A DNA stretch of 64,000 nt, from contig JAZBQD010000028.1 of NCBI GenBank assembly GCA_036583965.1, forward strand, positions 992,001 to 1,056,000. The letters run 5' to 3'. The translations under genes and the position numbers were made by a program. The notes beneath the pieces were generated by a model. The model was not told the origin of the DNA, did not search any database, and saw nothing but the letters and a program-made list of their open reading frames with translations. Position 1 is the stretch's first letter, and every line of letters begins with the position of its first letter. Origin of the DNA: Prunella strophiata (Eukaryota; Chordata; Aves; Passeriformes; Prunellidae). Below, piece by piece: positions 23,748-34,875 of the stretch.

Positions 23748-23912
23748 GTGGGTGTGCGGGGCGGGCAGGTGGCTGTGCGGGGGCGGGCAGGTGGCTGTGC
23801 GGGGGCTGGCGTGCCCGGCAGGTGGTGTGCGGGCGGGCAGGTGGCTGTGCGGGGCTGGAGTGCCCGGGCAGGGTGGGTGTGGCGGGGCGTGCGGGGCTGG
23901 CCGTGCCCGGGC
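23744..23912 (+). repeat. GC-rich minisatellite in CpG island
   Basis: Degenerate units of about 19-31 bases carry the core GGGCAGGTGGCTGTGCGGGG. At least five CAG|GTGG junctions occur, after 23747, 23768, 23790, 23821 and 23840. The array then decays into GTGCCCGGG and GTGCGGGGCTGG fragments. Confidence 0.85.
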
Positions 23913-24185
23913 TGCGCTCCGAGCGCGACGGGACGAGGCGGACCGGCGGCACCGCTTGGTGTCGGTGTGGCTGTGCGGGGCTCCCCTCGGCCGCCAGCCC
24001 GCTGCTGGCGGTGCCTCCCTGCCCCGGGCGCCGAGCTGCGCAGGAAGAGGGCTCCGCTCCGCGCCGCTCCGCTTGCGACACCGCGGTTGCTCAACTGCGC
24101 GGGCGGCTCCGCGCCCTCCCCGCGCGGGGGAAGGTTCCGGCGGGACGCGGGCCGTTTGGAGCGGAAAGGGGCCCGGGGCGGCCGG

Positions 24186-24230
24186 CAGGGCTGGGCTGGG
24201 CTGGGCTGGGCTCGGCTCGGCTCGGCTCGG
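24186..24230 (+). repeat. Pentamer repeat GGCTG then GGCTC
   Basis: Four to five copies of GGCTG switch to four copies of GGCTC inside the CpG island. It is a simple GC-rich microsatellite with one internal unit change. Confidence 0.9.
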
Positions 24231-25948
24231 TGCGGCGGGCGGGCGCCTTTGTGCCCGACCTCGCCGGAACGGCCCCGCAACAAGTGCCCGGCGCGGCCGG
24301 GCCAGCCCGGTCCGGGCCCGCGGCGGCCCCGCTCCAGCCCGGCTCACCCCTCCCGCTGCCCGGGGCTCGGCGGCGCTCGGGAGGGGCTGGACGGTCCCGG
24401 GGCGCCTGCTCCCCTCGAGCGTTCGCCGGACAAGCTTTGCGCTTTGCCTGGAGGTTTGTTCTATTATTTTTTTTCCCCTAGCCGAGAACTGTCGGTGATT
24501 GCTCTGTGAATTTTAAGTGGCGTTTCTATTACTCGATACTCCCGGTTGTTTTCAGCTGGGTTTCCGAGCGTTGTTTTCCTTGGGAACCGCAGGAATTTGT
24601 ATGGCAAAGCAGTATTTGGGAAATGTGTTTGCAGTCAGCTGCTCGCGCTGTGCAGGGCGGCGCACAGAGCGGTGGCTTTGGCACTGCTGTCATCGTGTGC
24701 TCTCCTAGCAGACAGCCAGACTGCCACAGACGAGGAGCTGCTTCTCTGTAAGGGGGGATAAATCTTCATTAGTCCCAAAGAGTTCCTGAAAGAGAAACGG
24801 AAACCTCTCATGCCAGACTCGCTGGTTTGTCTAGCTGCAACACGTGTGCTTAGGCTCATGCTGGACACTTTCCAAACTCTGGAAAGCTGAGTTTTTCTTG
24901 GGGTGTACAGTGGTTTTTGTTTGGTTTGGTTTTGGTGTGTGTTTTTCCCCCCCCAACTTTATGCATTTACAGTATTTTCTTTTCTTGTCACTGCATACAC
25001 TGAAGTTTCGTTCATTTGGAATTGACAAGTGTAGCCATAACTGTAAATATTAGGTACTAAGTCTGTGCTGCCATTGTTCTGTTGATATTGAGCTTCATTC
25101 AGGCTTAGGAAGTTCCTGAAGCTGGAAACCTCAGCAATACATGTTTTCAGCATCATAGTTCAGGGTTTGAAGTGAGATGAATGTATGAAGGATGTCAGAG
25201 AAATTTGGTTGGCCTGTGGTTTGCAGTATTAGCTAGAAACTCCCACAGCTGTATGCCTTCAAAGATTAATTAAAAGATGGAATAAAACTTTAGAGCATGC
25301 TTGCTTTTAGGAAAATTGCATATAAAGGAATATTGAACATCCATATGCTTGGCAGAGGGTTGTGAAGTCTAAGGAAGGTGTTAAGGTGGCTGGGAATCAA
25401 TCACCAGGTCACCTGGAGACTTTGATCTGGAAGCCTCCCTTCAGACTTTGGTTTCCAGGCTTTGGGAGTTTCATGGCAGCAGGCAGTGCTTTTCAGGAGA
25501 GTGGGGGTTCAGGAAAGGATTACTGAAAAAAAATTCTTTGGTAACTGGTTTACTGGCCTTTTTAAAAAGAATATCAGGGATATTGGTCACATTAAGAATG
25601 TTTTGATGTGTATTGCCTTGGAAACATGCTTTAGTGGGGTTTTTAACATTGATTAAATGTTTTGGGGGCATTTGTTTTTTTTTGTTTGTTTGTTGTTTTG
25701 TGCGTGTGTGGTTTTTTTTTTGTTTTTTTGTTTTTTTTTTTTTTTAATGAAAGAGACCTCCTCTATATGTGGTCTTAAAATAGTTTTGTTGTTTGTCTAT
25801 TTAAGTATCTATTTTTCTTGAGTAAAAATCACTTCCGTTCAGCCAGGTTTCACTTCCTTGGAATATCTGATGTCATGAATTCATGGGTTCTCCAATTGTC
25901 TATGGACTTCTGGCAGAACTCCAAATTCTAGTGTAGGAAAGCCTCCTT

Positions 25949-25966
25949 AAAAAAAAAAAAAAAAAA
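25949..25966 (+). repeat. Poly-A tract, 18 bases
   Basis: This is the only A homopolymer of 15 or more bases on the + strand in the window. Confidence 0.97.
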
Positions 25967-26528
25967 TTATTCTTTAACTCTTGTGATATAGCGAAGAGAG
26001 AAGATGTCCTGTTCCACTACTCCTTTCCCTTTAAAGTTTGCATATGTCTCTTATGTGCTCTATTTTGCAAATAATTTAAACCCCAAATCCAGTAAAAACC
26101 CAAGTTGTCAGAACGCTGTATATAGGAGGAGGGTGCAGAGGAATGTTGCTATTCAGAAGTTGTGTGGAAATGCAGGCTGATGCTTTGGCTGTTTAATTAG
26201 AAAGCTGCTGTTGTGTTTCAGTGACCAGGGCACACAGTTCAAGCAGTTTAAGAGCTTTTCACAGATCTAAAGATACACATGGAAGTGTTGCTCTTGGTTC
26301 TCTCAAGGTTGCCATCAGTAACTTACCTGAAGGTAAATGCAGGGCTTGGTGGGCTGCAGAATGTGGTGCTGTTTTTATCCAAAGGCTGCTTTGGTTTAGC
26401 TGGACTTTCTGACTTGCCACTCTTGGGAGCATTTCCCCACTGGCAGTTTCTGTGGAAGCAGTCCAGGACAGAAAAATCTGAAATAAGCATAATTCACACA
26501 GTTGCATAGAAAAGCTTGCTTGGTTTTG

Positions 26529-26550
26529 TTTTTTTTTTTTTTTTTTTTTT
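26529..26550 (+). repeat. Poly-T tract, 22 bases
   Basis: Uninterrupted T run in AT-rich sequence. Confidence 0.97.
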
Positions 26551-26834
26551 AGTGAATGTGTGTTTTTCTCAAAGCAATACTCTTGGGCTGACACACACGG
26601 TGTTACACACTGCCTCTCAAATCGTTTGCCTCGAAGTATGAGGGCTTTGAATTATGCAGACCAGAAATTCATACTAATTCATTCAAATACTAATGCCTGA
26701 GTGCATGAAACACTTTGTTTTGTGGCAGTGCTATTGGTCCTTTTAGTCTCTCAAGTGTGAAAGTTTCCATGTGTTTTGTTTTGATAATTAAATCAGATCT
26801 GGGAGCAAAGATCATCTTGTGTTAGAAATTTAAC

Positions 26835-26855
26835 TTTTTTTTTTTTTTTTTTTTT
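26835..26855 (+). repeat. Poly-T tract, 21 bases
   Basis: Uninterrupted T run followed by CCCC. Confidence 0.97.
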
Positions 26856-28479
26856 CCCCAATTTATTTTAGTAAGCAAGCAGTTTTGCTTTGGGTTGGTA
26901 AGGTGTGTACTTACAATCCAGAATGAGCAGCAGGTAACCCTTGAAATAATCAGTTTGGGGAACCTTCGAGGTGAAGGGTACCTGGGTCTGGATAATGTCT
27001 GAAGTATCAGGTAGTTTGTTGGCAACATCGACCAGTCTGTGTTAGTCTATCAAATTTACATGGGTAAATCTTTTTATCCCAGCCTTTGGTGGAAGGAAAT
27101 TCAGGAATGTGGTTTCATTTACATACATTAGGAGCTGCAGAGGAGGCCCTCATGTGCAAATGCCTCTGGATAAGTAGGTACCAACATAATTGAATTTACA
27201 TACTGGCTTCAGAAGATTAAAGAAACAAAGAATGACACCGAGGTGTCAAAACCAGCTTCCTTTGAGAAGTGGGATTGGGCAGTTCTGCTTCCCCACTGAT
27301 CATTTGTGTGTGGGCATTGTTACTGGTTTGATTTTGGCTTTTTTTATGCAGCCAGAGGTTAATTCCAGCCTGCTGCAGGGCACAGTCTTGCTGGAGCTGG
27401 TTGTACACAAACAGAGGATCCGGGCTCTCCTCGCCTACCTTCGCTAATTCCTGCTTTGGATTTTGGCCAAACCCTCTTCAGTTATTGAAAAGGGAGAAGG
27501 GCACTTGTATCAATTTCTTGCCTTAGGTGCTCACGACTTAAAATTGTGAATTAGCTGAACTCGGGAGTGATGATGTGTCTTTGGAGCTACGTCTACTATA
27601 CAGAAGTATGTTTAGTATTTACTTTTAGAACAGCATAAAAATTAGGAGTACTATAACTTCCTTCTGACACAAAATATGTAGATTTGCTACTCACAGCTTA
27701 CTGTTGTTTTTTTCAAGCTTGTTAAACGTGCATTTTTCATAAGTAGTACTGCATGCAATTGTAATATGCATTGCAATTTTTGCTATGAAATTGAATTGTA
27801 AAGGGTGCTTTTCTGTTTCTAGAATATCTTGCTTTTGTTTGCAAAAGCAGTTACTCTGATTTTTTAGAACAGCTTTGTGAATTCATCAAATATCTTAAAG
27901 GAATTCCATCAGAGGTATTGATGTCTAGTTTTATGCTTGTGGAGCTCAGCTTCATATGCTGCTGTAAAGCTGAAGAGTTTTACCTCCCATATTAGGTTGA
28001 TAAATAATCTTTTAGTACTTCACTTCACTACTGGCTGTATAAATACAATTTTTTTTGTTCCTGTTTTCCAGAAACTGTGATGATTTGGAATAAAGGCTGT
28101 GTTGGGGGTTTAATTTTTATGCTGATATGTGATATGTTTTGTCTTTGCATGAATTTACTTGTAAGGTGACAGCACTGTTATTCCTAATTTCTTTTTATGA
28201 GACACAAGTAATCAGTGTGTTCTCATTGCTGTCTTTTTGGGTTTACTTTTAGGGGCTACTAAGGGTTTAGGTTGATTTTCAATTTTTTTTCACAGTGCTG
28301 TTCTGGGACTTTTTCCCACCGTATTTGTTGTATGCAAAGCAGAAAGCAGAGGTATTAATTTAGAACTAATGGACAGTTTTTAGTGATTTGTACTCCATTA
28401 GAGCTTGCACTGCTTGCTCTCCCTTTAGGTCATTCCTGTCCTCTCCTTGCCCCCAGGCACCATATATCCTCTGGATTTA

Positions 28480-28505
28480 AAACAAACAAACAAACAAACA
28501 AAACC
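28480..28505 (+). repeat. (AAAC)n microsatellite
   Basis: Five AAAC units are followed by A/C-rich degenerate copies to about 28,523. Confidence 0.9.
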
Positions 28506-29938
28506 CAAAAAACCCAAAAACACCTCAGTGAGAGAATTCAGAGGTGAATTGGAGGATGTAAGTTTGGAGTTGGCCTCAGCTGGCAGAATGTGGGCAGGAG
28601 CTCGTGTGGCTGGCAGAGGTAGATAAAGAGTTCTGTGGAAATCATGTGGGGCTCTGTGGGGAAAGTTATCTGTTAATAAGAATTTGTAAAAATACTTCTG
28701 TGCCTTTAGTTTTATGGTGCAGTGTTGCTATGAGGTGTTTGCTAACTCTTGGTGTTTCTGGAAGTCCTTTGTGTGCACAGGGGGTGTCAGGCCAATGAAA
28801 TAATTAAAAAATAAGCATAAGAATAGCCAGTTGTTTATAGAAGCTGTCATGTGGACTGTGTACCATTAAACCTGACACTGCAAGAGGCTCAGAGTCCTGC
28901 TGTCAAGTGGTTTTGTGACAGATTTGATGTGGAAGACCTGTGCTAGGTAGGAGTATCAGGAGCAGTTTAAAAATCAGGTGGGTGGTTTGGAGAACATTGT
29001 ACAAAATCTCTAGAAAATAGAATAGCTGGTAACATTTTTTAGTGCTTGAGGTTCTTAAGGGAGCTAACTCTTGAGCAATACCTTTTTTATCTTTGGTAAA
29101 TACAGTTCTTGAGAGATGCATTTTGATATTGTTGCATCATTTCATTTTCTAACAAGTAAAGGTAACATTCTGAAATGTGCTGTTATTTTCATTTAACAAT
29201 TTGATGTTTATGAGCATAGTACGTTCACAGCAGAAGAATATGAAACCTATGTGATTTAAAAAACTGATTACATTTGTGTCACTACAAGTAAGATCTAAAA
29301 AAACCTGCTTTTGAATCCTGCAGAAGGATGGTTTTCAGTCAGTGGTGTGAGCATGGCTGTTTAGTCCTCCAGAAGACAGCAGGTTGGTCTGTAGTTTGCA
29401 TGTACAAACCATTGGTGCAGACACAGCTACAGGGGAGAACCAGGTAAACAAAGGCCAGTGTTGCCAGCAGAAACTCGAAAAGCTAAGTACAAAGTTGACC
29501 TGGTAGAAAGAAGCACTTAAAATGTTAGTTGAAAATTGCACTGGGCACTGAATGCCCTTCCTGCTTGGCTTCATATCTCAGATTCCTTTTCTGGTTTTGA
29601 AGAGTACTTTGGTCCTTTTGCCTCTACTTTTTTCCACTTCATCTAGCTTTCAGTATTCCCAGCTTTTTTACTTTTTTGTTTTTCTTTGTACAGTGTGGCA
29701 CTAAGTTTACTGCTCTTGGTTAGTCCTTCTCCCCAGATCTTCCATTCTTTCCCTCCCAACCCCCAAAGAATTTAAGTGTGTTAACCATACGTGACAATGT
29801 TATTTACTCTGCTGCTATTGGGATATTTTTTGCATTTGGGGTTTTTTGTGGTTTGGTTTTGTTTTTTTAATTTTTTTTCCCAGTTCCCTTTTTGACTTAA
29901 ATAGGTGTTGCTGAGGAAGGCGAGGCCTTTGGGATTTT

Positions 29939-29958
29939 CACACACCCACACACACACA
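29939..29958 (+). repeat. Short (CA)n microsatellite
   Basis: The CA repeat is interrupted once by CCC. Confidence 0.85.
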
Positions 29959-30374
29959 TTGTGTATTGGAGTTTGAAAATCACATGGGGGTCTTGGGGTA
30001 TTTGTATTTCTGACCTTTAGTGCTGAGCATCTTACTTTGTTTCTGATACAGGGAAAGCATTTCTGAATTTACTGTTTGGTTATCTGTATGCCCTGTTAAG
30101 GATGCAGTTCAAGACATAAGATATTTAAGGAGGACTGTCCAAGTCCTAACCAGGGATCCCCTACCAAGGAAGAGTTAGTGCTTGCTGAACAGACAGCAGT
30201 GACAGAGGCAGTGCAGGTGTGTGTACTGTCCCCATGGACACGGGCAATGGCAGCCTCAGAATGGGAGCAGACACAGCAGAGTGTTAGTCCTGGTACTAAT
30301 TAATGGAGATGGACAAGACTCAATCCCCAAAAACAAGTCCAAACCTAGTAGGAAATAAAACTTGAAATGTAGAA

Positions 30375-30525
30375 TCCTGAAATTATTTGGGTGGAAGGTT
30401 AAAGATTGCACTCCACTGCCATGGGTAGGGACAGCCTTGCACTATCCCCAGGGTGCTCCAAGCCCCATCCAGCCTGGCCTGGGACACTTTCAGGGATGGG
30501 GCAGCCACAACTTGCTTTACAATTT
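30375..30525 (-). mobile_element. CR1 LINE 3'-end fragment
   Basis: The + strand sequence around CACTCCACTGCCATGGGTAG and GGTGCTCCAAGCCCCATCCA is the complement of a diverged CR1 3' end. Its 3' terminus points left. Confidence 0.8.
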
Positions 30526-30559
30526 TAAACTAGTGTAGCTTTACAGCAACCTGAACAGG

Positions 30560-30858
30560 GGTTACAGCCTGGTGAAGGTCAGCCTTTTCCCAAGCACCAG
30601 TCCCCATAGCATGAGGGGAAGCTGTCTCAGCTGTACCAGGGGAGCTTTAGGTTGGATAGTAGGAAACATTTCTTCCCCAAAAGTGTTATCTAGCATTGAA
30701 ACTGCCAGGGAAGTGGTGCACTCACCTTCCCTGGATGTGTTTAAAAGATGTGCAGATGTGGCACTCAGGGTATGGTTTAGTGCTGGGCTTGGCAGCGCTG
30801 GGTTAAATGTTAAACTTACTGTTAAGGCTCTTTTCCAACCTAAATGATTCTAGTGATT
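30560..30858 (+). mobile_element. CR1 LINE 3'-end fragment
   Basis: Blocks CAGCTGTACCAGGGGAGCTT, CCCTGGATGTGTTTAAAAGA and CTTTTCCAACCTAAATGATT are the sense-strand CR1 3' end, ending in a trace of the ATTCT octamer tail. It lies head to head with the minus-strand copy just to the left, and the sequence suggests a different CR1 subfamily. Confidence 0.88.
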
Positions 30859-32449
30859 TTATTCTGTCCTATGCCAGGTTTAAGTGAAATTGAGGAGTTG
30901 TGGATTGAGCCACGATAACAGGAGGTGAGAAACACTCGTGTACTTCTGCTGACGTTTATTTACTTGCAGTAATGACTGAGGTGTCTTGTTTCTCTTTTCA
31001 TGGGAGGAACCTGTGATGAATGCTGACTGGAAAGTGAGTAGTAGTTTCTGAACCCTCTGGAGTGAAGAAAAACACCATTAGTCTGGCAGATTGTCAGCAG
31101 CAAATGGTACATTAATTTTTGGCACAAAACTTGCTAGCAAAAAAAGCGACTTTCTGTTGTTAATAATAAAAATGAGGAGGGACTGATTATCTGTGCTCGG
31201 TAGCTAGTATTGTTCTGCTTTTTAGTATCCATGTAAGACTGATACACTGCTTTTGACAAAAGTCCTTTTATATTTTATTAAAAATAAAAAACCACTTTCT
31301 AGTATTCTGATAATCTGCATCCGATTGCATATCTAACTTTAAATAATTTTATTATGTTGTAAGCTTTTACAAGTTATGTGCAAACAACTGCAGAATTTCC
31401 CATGTGTTTAGAGATAGAGGTATCACTCTTCAGATGCATAGAATACTGAGAGTCTTCATGCTAGGCCAGTTTTATTTCCCCAGCACTTCAGAGGTTCTTT
31501 TTTAATCAGCTGCTAGTGGTAGTAATGTAGGGAGATAATATTTTTTTAAAAGAAATGTTTATTTACACTTGAATTAGGTGACCTCTAGCTATGTTGAAAA
31601 TTTTTTTAAGGTCTGAATAATGACCTAACTCTATTTTTATCTGAGTAATAATAACACCAGCAACATTTTGTTTACTGAATTGTTGCTTTAACTGTTAGGA
31701 TACCATTTTTTAATACTTAGTGTCATTCTGCAAACATTAGAGACCAGCTAACAAAAATACATAACAATTGTTTATTTGCATTCTGCAGTCTATTTTGATA
31801 ACTGGGAGCTTCTGTTTCCTCTGGGTGCTGTAAATAAATCTGGTGCATGTTGCAGTGAGAGGGAAGAGCAGAAAAGTTCTGCATAAAAAGGAAAAACAGT
31901 TTAGTGGAGTTCTTCAGTAAAAGCAGGTTTGGCAAGAATGTGAGGACGTAACTTAACAAGTTGGAAGGAATGTTAGGACCACAATCAAGTCTTTTGCTCA
32001 CCATTTCTTGTGTGAGTAGTCAATGGAGATCTGCAGCAGCTGAATGTGGATATTGCGTGCTGTCCTAATTTCTGTCACTGCAAATATGCTGTGTTACAAC
32101 TCACTTCATAGTAAACCTGCTGGGCACCACAAAATGAGAAAAGTCTTTATCTGTTTCTATATTTTGAATAAAGAACTTCTCTCTGTGTGTTATTTTCTGT
32201 ATTCCATTTGGTTTAACTTAAAAGCTTTAGCCTTAATTTACTTGGATGGGAAATACTGTGAGTAAAGCACTGGCTGGGGATTTGTAATAATTAGATTCTA
32301 TTTCCAAGTGTGTCACAGGCTCTGTGTGAGTTCAGAGACATTGGCTTATCCTGGTGTGTTTTTATCTGTGCATTGAGGGTGAGGCAGTTTCCTTTCTCTG
32401 GTGTCTTTGCATGGTAAACTTGAATTACTGTCCTTGAACAAATACAATG

Positions 32450-32551
32450 GATGTGATGCTGAGGGACAGGGCTTAGGGATGGGCCTGGCAGTGCTGGGAG
32501 GAGTTGAACTCCATCACCTTAGAGGCCTTTTCCAACCCGAATGATTCGAAA
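32450..32551 (+). mobile_element. CR1 LINE 3'-end fragment, short
   Basis: The 100 bases around GGGCCTGGCAGTGCTGGGAG and GGCCTTTTCCAACCCGAATG, ending GATTCGAAAT, match the sense CR1 terminus. Confidence 0.85.
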
Positions 32552-34846
32552 TTTCTCTGCTGCTTTTAGGATAAATGCAAACACTTAATTGAAAAATACT
32601 TTGTAGCACCTCTGGTAGTTGAAATTGATGACAAATAAGTTTTATGTGCTTTATATTAGGATGGGGGAAAGGTAAATGCATTTTTAAGTGGCCCCATTAA
32701 AAAAAGATCCGTTTAAGTGAGCACATATAATTGTTCCAGCTGATGCACAGGCTTGCTTTGATGACTGTCGGTGAAAATGTTTTTGTCAAAAGAAAATCTT
32801 CTTTATTGTGTTTAAAAAAATAAAGGAGAAATTATAAAGTAGGTAGAGGCAGACTGTAGTGCAGCAGCTGAAGTATTTTTAAAGCATCATATCATAAGAT
32901 TAAAAAGTTAGAGTCTTTAGTGTATTCTTGTCATGGGAATAGAAATTTGAATGATTAACCCCTTTCTATTTATAGCTGTTTTCTGAGTTATTTCGGTTCC
33001 AGTTAAACTCCAGGTAAATTTCATGAGAAGGCAGAGCAATTCTTGCCTTAGTCTCTCTGCAGATCATCCTTTTAGTGTCCTCAAGTTACTTCCTTTTTAA
33101 TGTGAATTTCACAAACCACTGCTGAATTTTCAGATTTATTTGTAGTTTGATAGCTTGTCAGCTTTTATTATGTGCAACTACAGGATTTATAGAGGCCTTC
33201 AGCATTTGATAGCTCCTTTGTCTCCCCATCACTGCTTGCCAGTTTTTTAAATCCTGGTGTATCACTGCTTAGGGGTGAATTCCTGAGGTTATTGTCTCAG
33301 GAGAATGAGAGGTGCAGGCTCTGTGTGCTGTGCTGATAAAGCTTGAAAGGACCAGACAATCTGTACCAATTTCTGTTTCCCACTTTCTTGATGCGCTAAG
33401 TTTCTTCTTCATTGCTGATTTAACTGGGACCTGTTGGCCAGGAAAGTAGCATGCTACTCTTTGGGTGGCTTTTAGCTCTATTTGTGCAGTAATAAAGGGT
33501 TTCTACCTATGTAAAGACAATTTTCTTGAAAAAGAGGCAGTGGTTAGACCCCTTATACAAGAAGGGTTCTTCAGAAATGGCAGCATTCCTGAAACCTTTG
33601 GCTTAAGCACCTACATTTTGGTGATTAACAGATCCAGTTAAGCTGAAGAAAGATTTGTTGGGGTGTGGTGGCAAATGAAAAGGTTTGTTGTTAAACTTTC
33701 TGTGGTTCTGTGATGTACTTTTTTCTTGCAATGTATGGGTGAGAATAAAATAGGGTTTTAGAGGGGCTTTGTTTTTTCTCACTTATCTTGGGAGAAAATT
33801 TGACAGGAGTTAAGGGAAATATTTTTTGAGTTTTTCTGCTGTTTAGTATGGTGCTGAGAAATTTCTGTCTTGGTCAAACCATCACTGTTTGTGTGAAAAC
33901 TGAAAAGCCTTTGCTTTCAGTTGCAAGAGTCACTTTTTTGGTGTCTGGTTTTGTCATATTATAATAATAATTGCTTTCTTAAATACAGATGCTGCTGCTG
34001 TGGCAGCTCTTTTGTGTGCCCAGGTTTACATCCCCTGTATCCTCCTGCTCCTGCAGTTTGGAGGTGAAGCAGAAGGCTGGGGTGCAGAATGCAGTTCAAA
34101 TGGAAGTCTCTGGGAAAAGAAGGAGCTCATTGTTCATTTATCAGGGAGAGGGTGGGTTTTACATGCCTGGTGCCAGACAGTGGTGTGAATACTGGTGTCA
34201 TAACTGAGTGACAGCAGGAGGATTAATTACATGGACCATAATGTACCTGCTGCCTCTATTTCATCCTTCCACACCTTGCATCTGGAAATGCCAGGGGATG
34301 TGTCATTTCTTGGGGCAGGTCGCAGCTCCAGCCCTGCTCAGGCTCTGCTCCTGCTCAGAACATGGAAAGGAATTTCTCTCTGGAGGGCTCCTGGCACCAC
34401 AAAAGGCTTCTGCTTGTCTCAGAACAGCCTGTGGTACAGGTAGCTGGTGAATGGACTGAAACCTTTCATTAATGAGGGAAGCCAGAAAACGCCAGTAGTC
34501 TAAATTCCTGAGCTGAGCACTGCAGCTGAGGAAAAAAGAAGGGTTTGGGTTGGCCAGTTTGTTGTTACATCAAGTATTCTGTAATTTTAGGTGCTGTGTC
34601 CAAAGGCAGTGTAAGATATGTGAATACTATTCAAATCTGACTTTTGGATCCAAGTTCAGATTTAAACTGTTGGTTTGAGGACAGGAGGATTAACTTCTGT
34701 GTTTGTTTTTCTTTTGTGGTGTGTTTTTGGTTTTGGTGGGTTTAGGATTTTTTTTTTGTTTGTTTTGTTTTTGTTTTTGAAACCAAGCACTCCCTTGCTT
34801 CTAGCCTGGGATTAGTTCAGATTTGGAATTCTTAAATTACATGGTA

Positions 34847-34875
34847 TTATAAATTATCATGCTGATAATTTATAA
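34847..34875. repeat. Perfect AT-rich hairpin, 13-bp arms
   Basis: TTATAAATTATCA and TGATAATTTATAA flank a TGC loop. A further partial copy of ATCATGCTGA follows at 34,879. No associated gene is evident. Confidence 0.95.

Larger units (their letters stand above)
23200..24450 (+). promoter_or_regulatory. CpG island, probable PIK3CB promoter and first exon region
   Basis: This stretch is strongly GC-rich with dense CpG dinucleotides, in sharp contrast to the AT-rich flanks. It contains GGGGCGGG (23526) and CCATTGG (23544-23550) boxes typical of TATA-less vertebrate promoters, and it lies on the correct side of PIK3CB. It is the largest island in the window. The link to PIK3CB is inference from position: a non-coding first exon far upstream of the ATG exon is known in mammals. 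An independent non-coding transcript is the main alternative. Long open frames on both strands here reflect lack of A/T-rich stop codons, not proteins. Confidence 0.75.

Noticed and set aside
23228..24509. Open frames of 290-417 codons on the + strand, and of 218-374 codons on the - strand, in the CpG island
   Set aside because: They overlap in several frames on both strands at once and are rich in Ala, Gly, Arg and Pro. This is the expected effect of GC-rich sequence with few stop codons. No domain was recognised.
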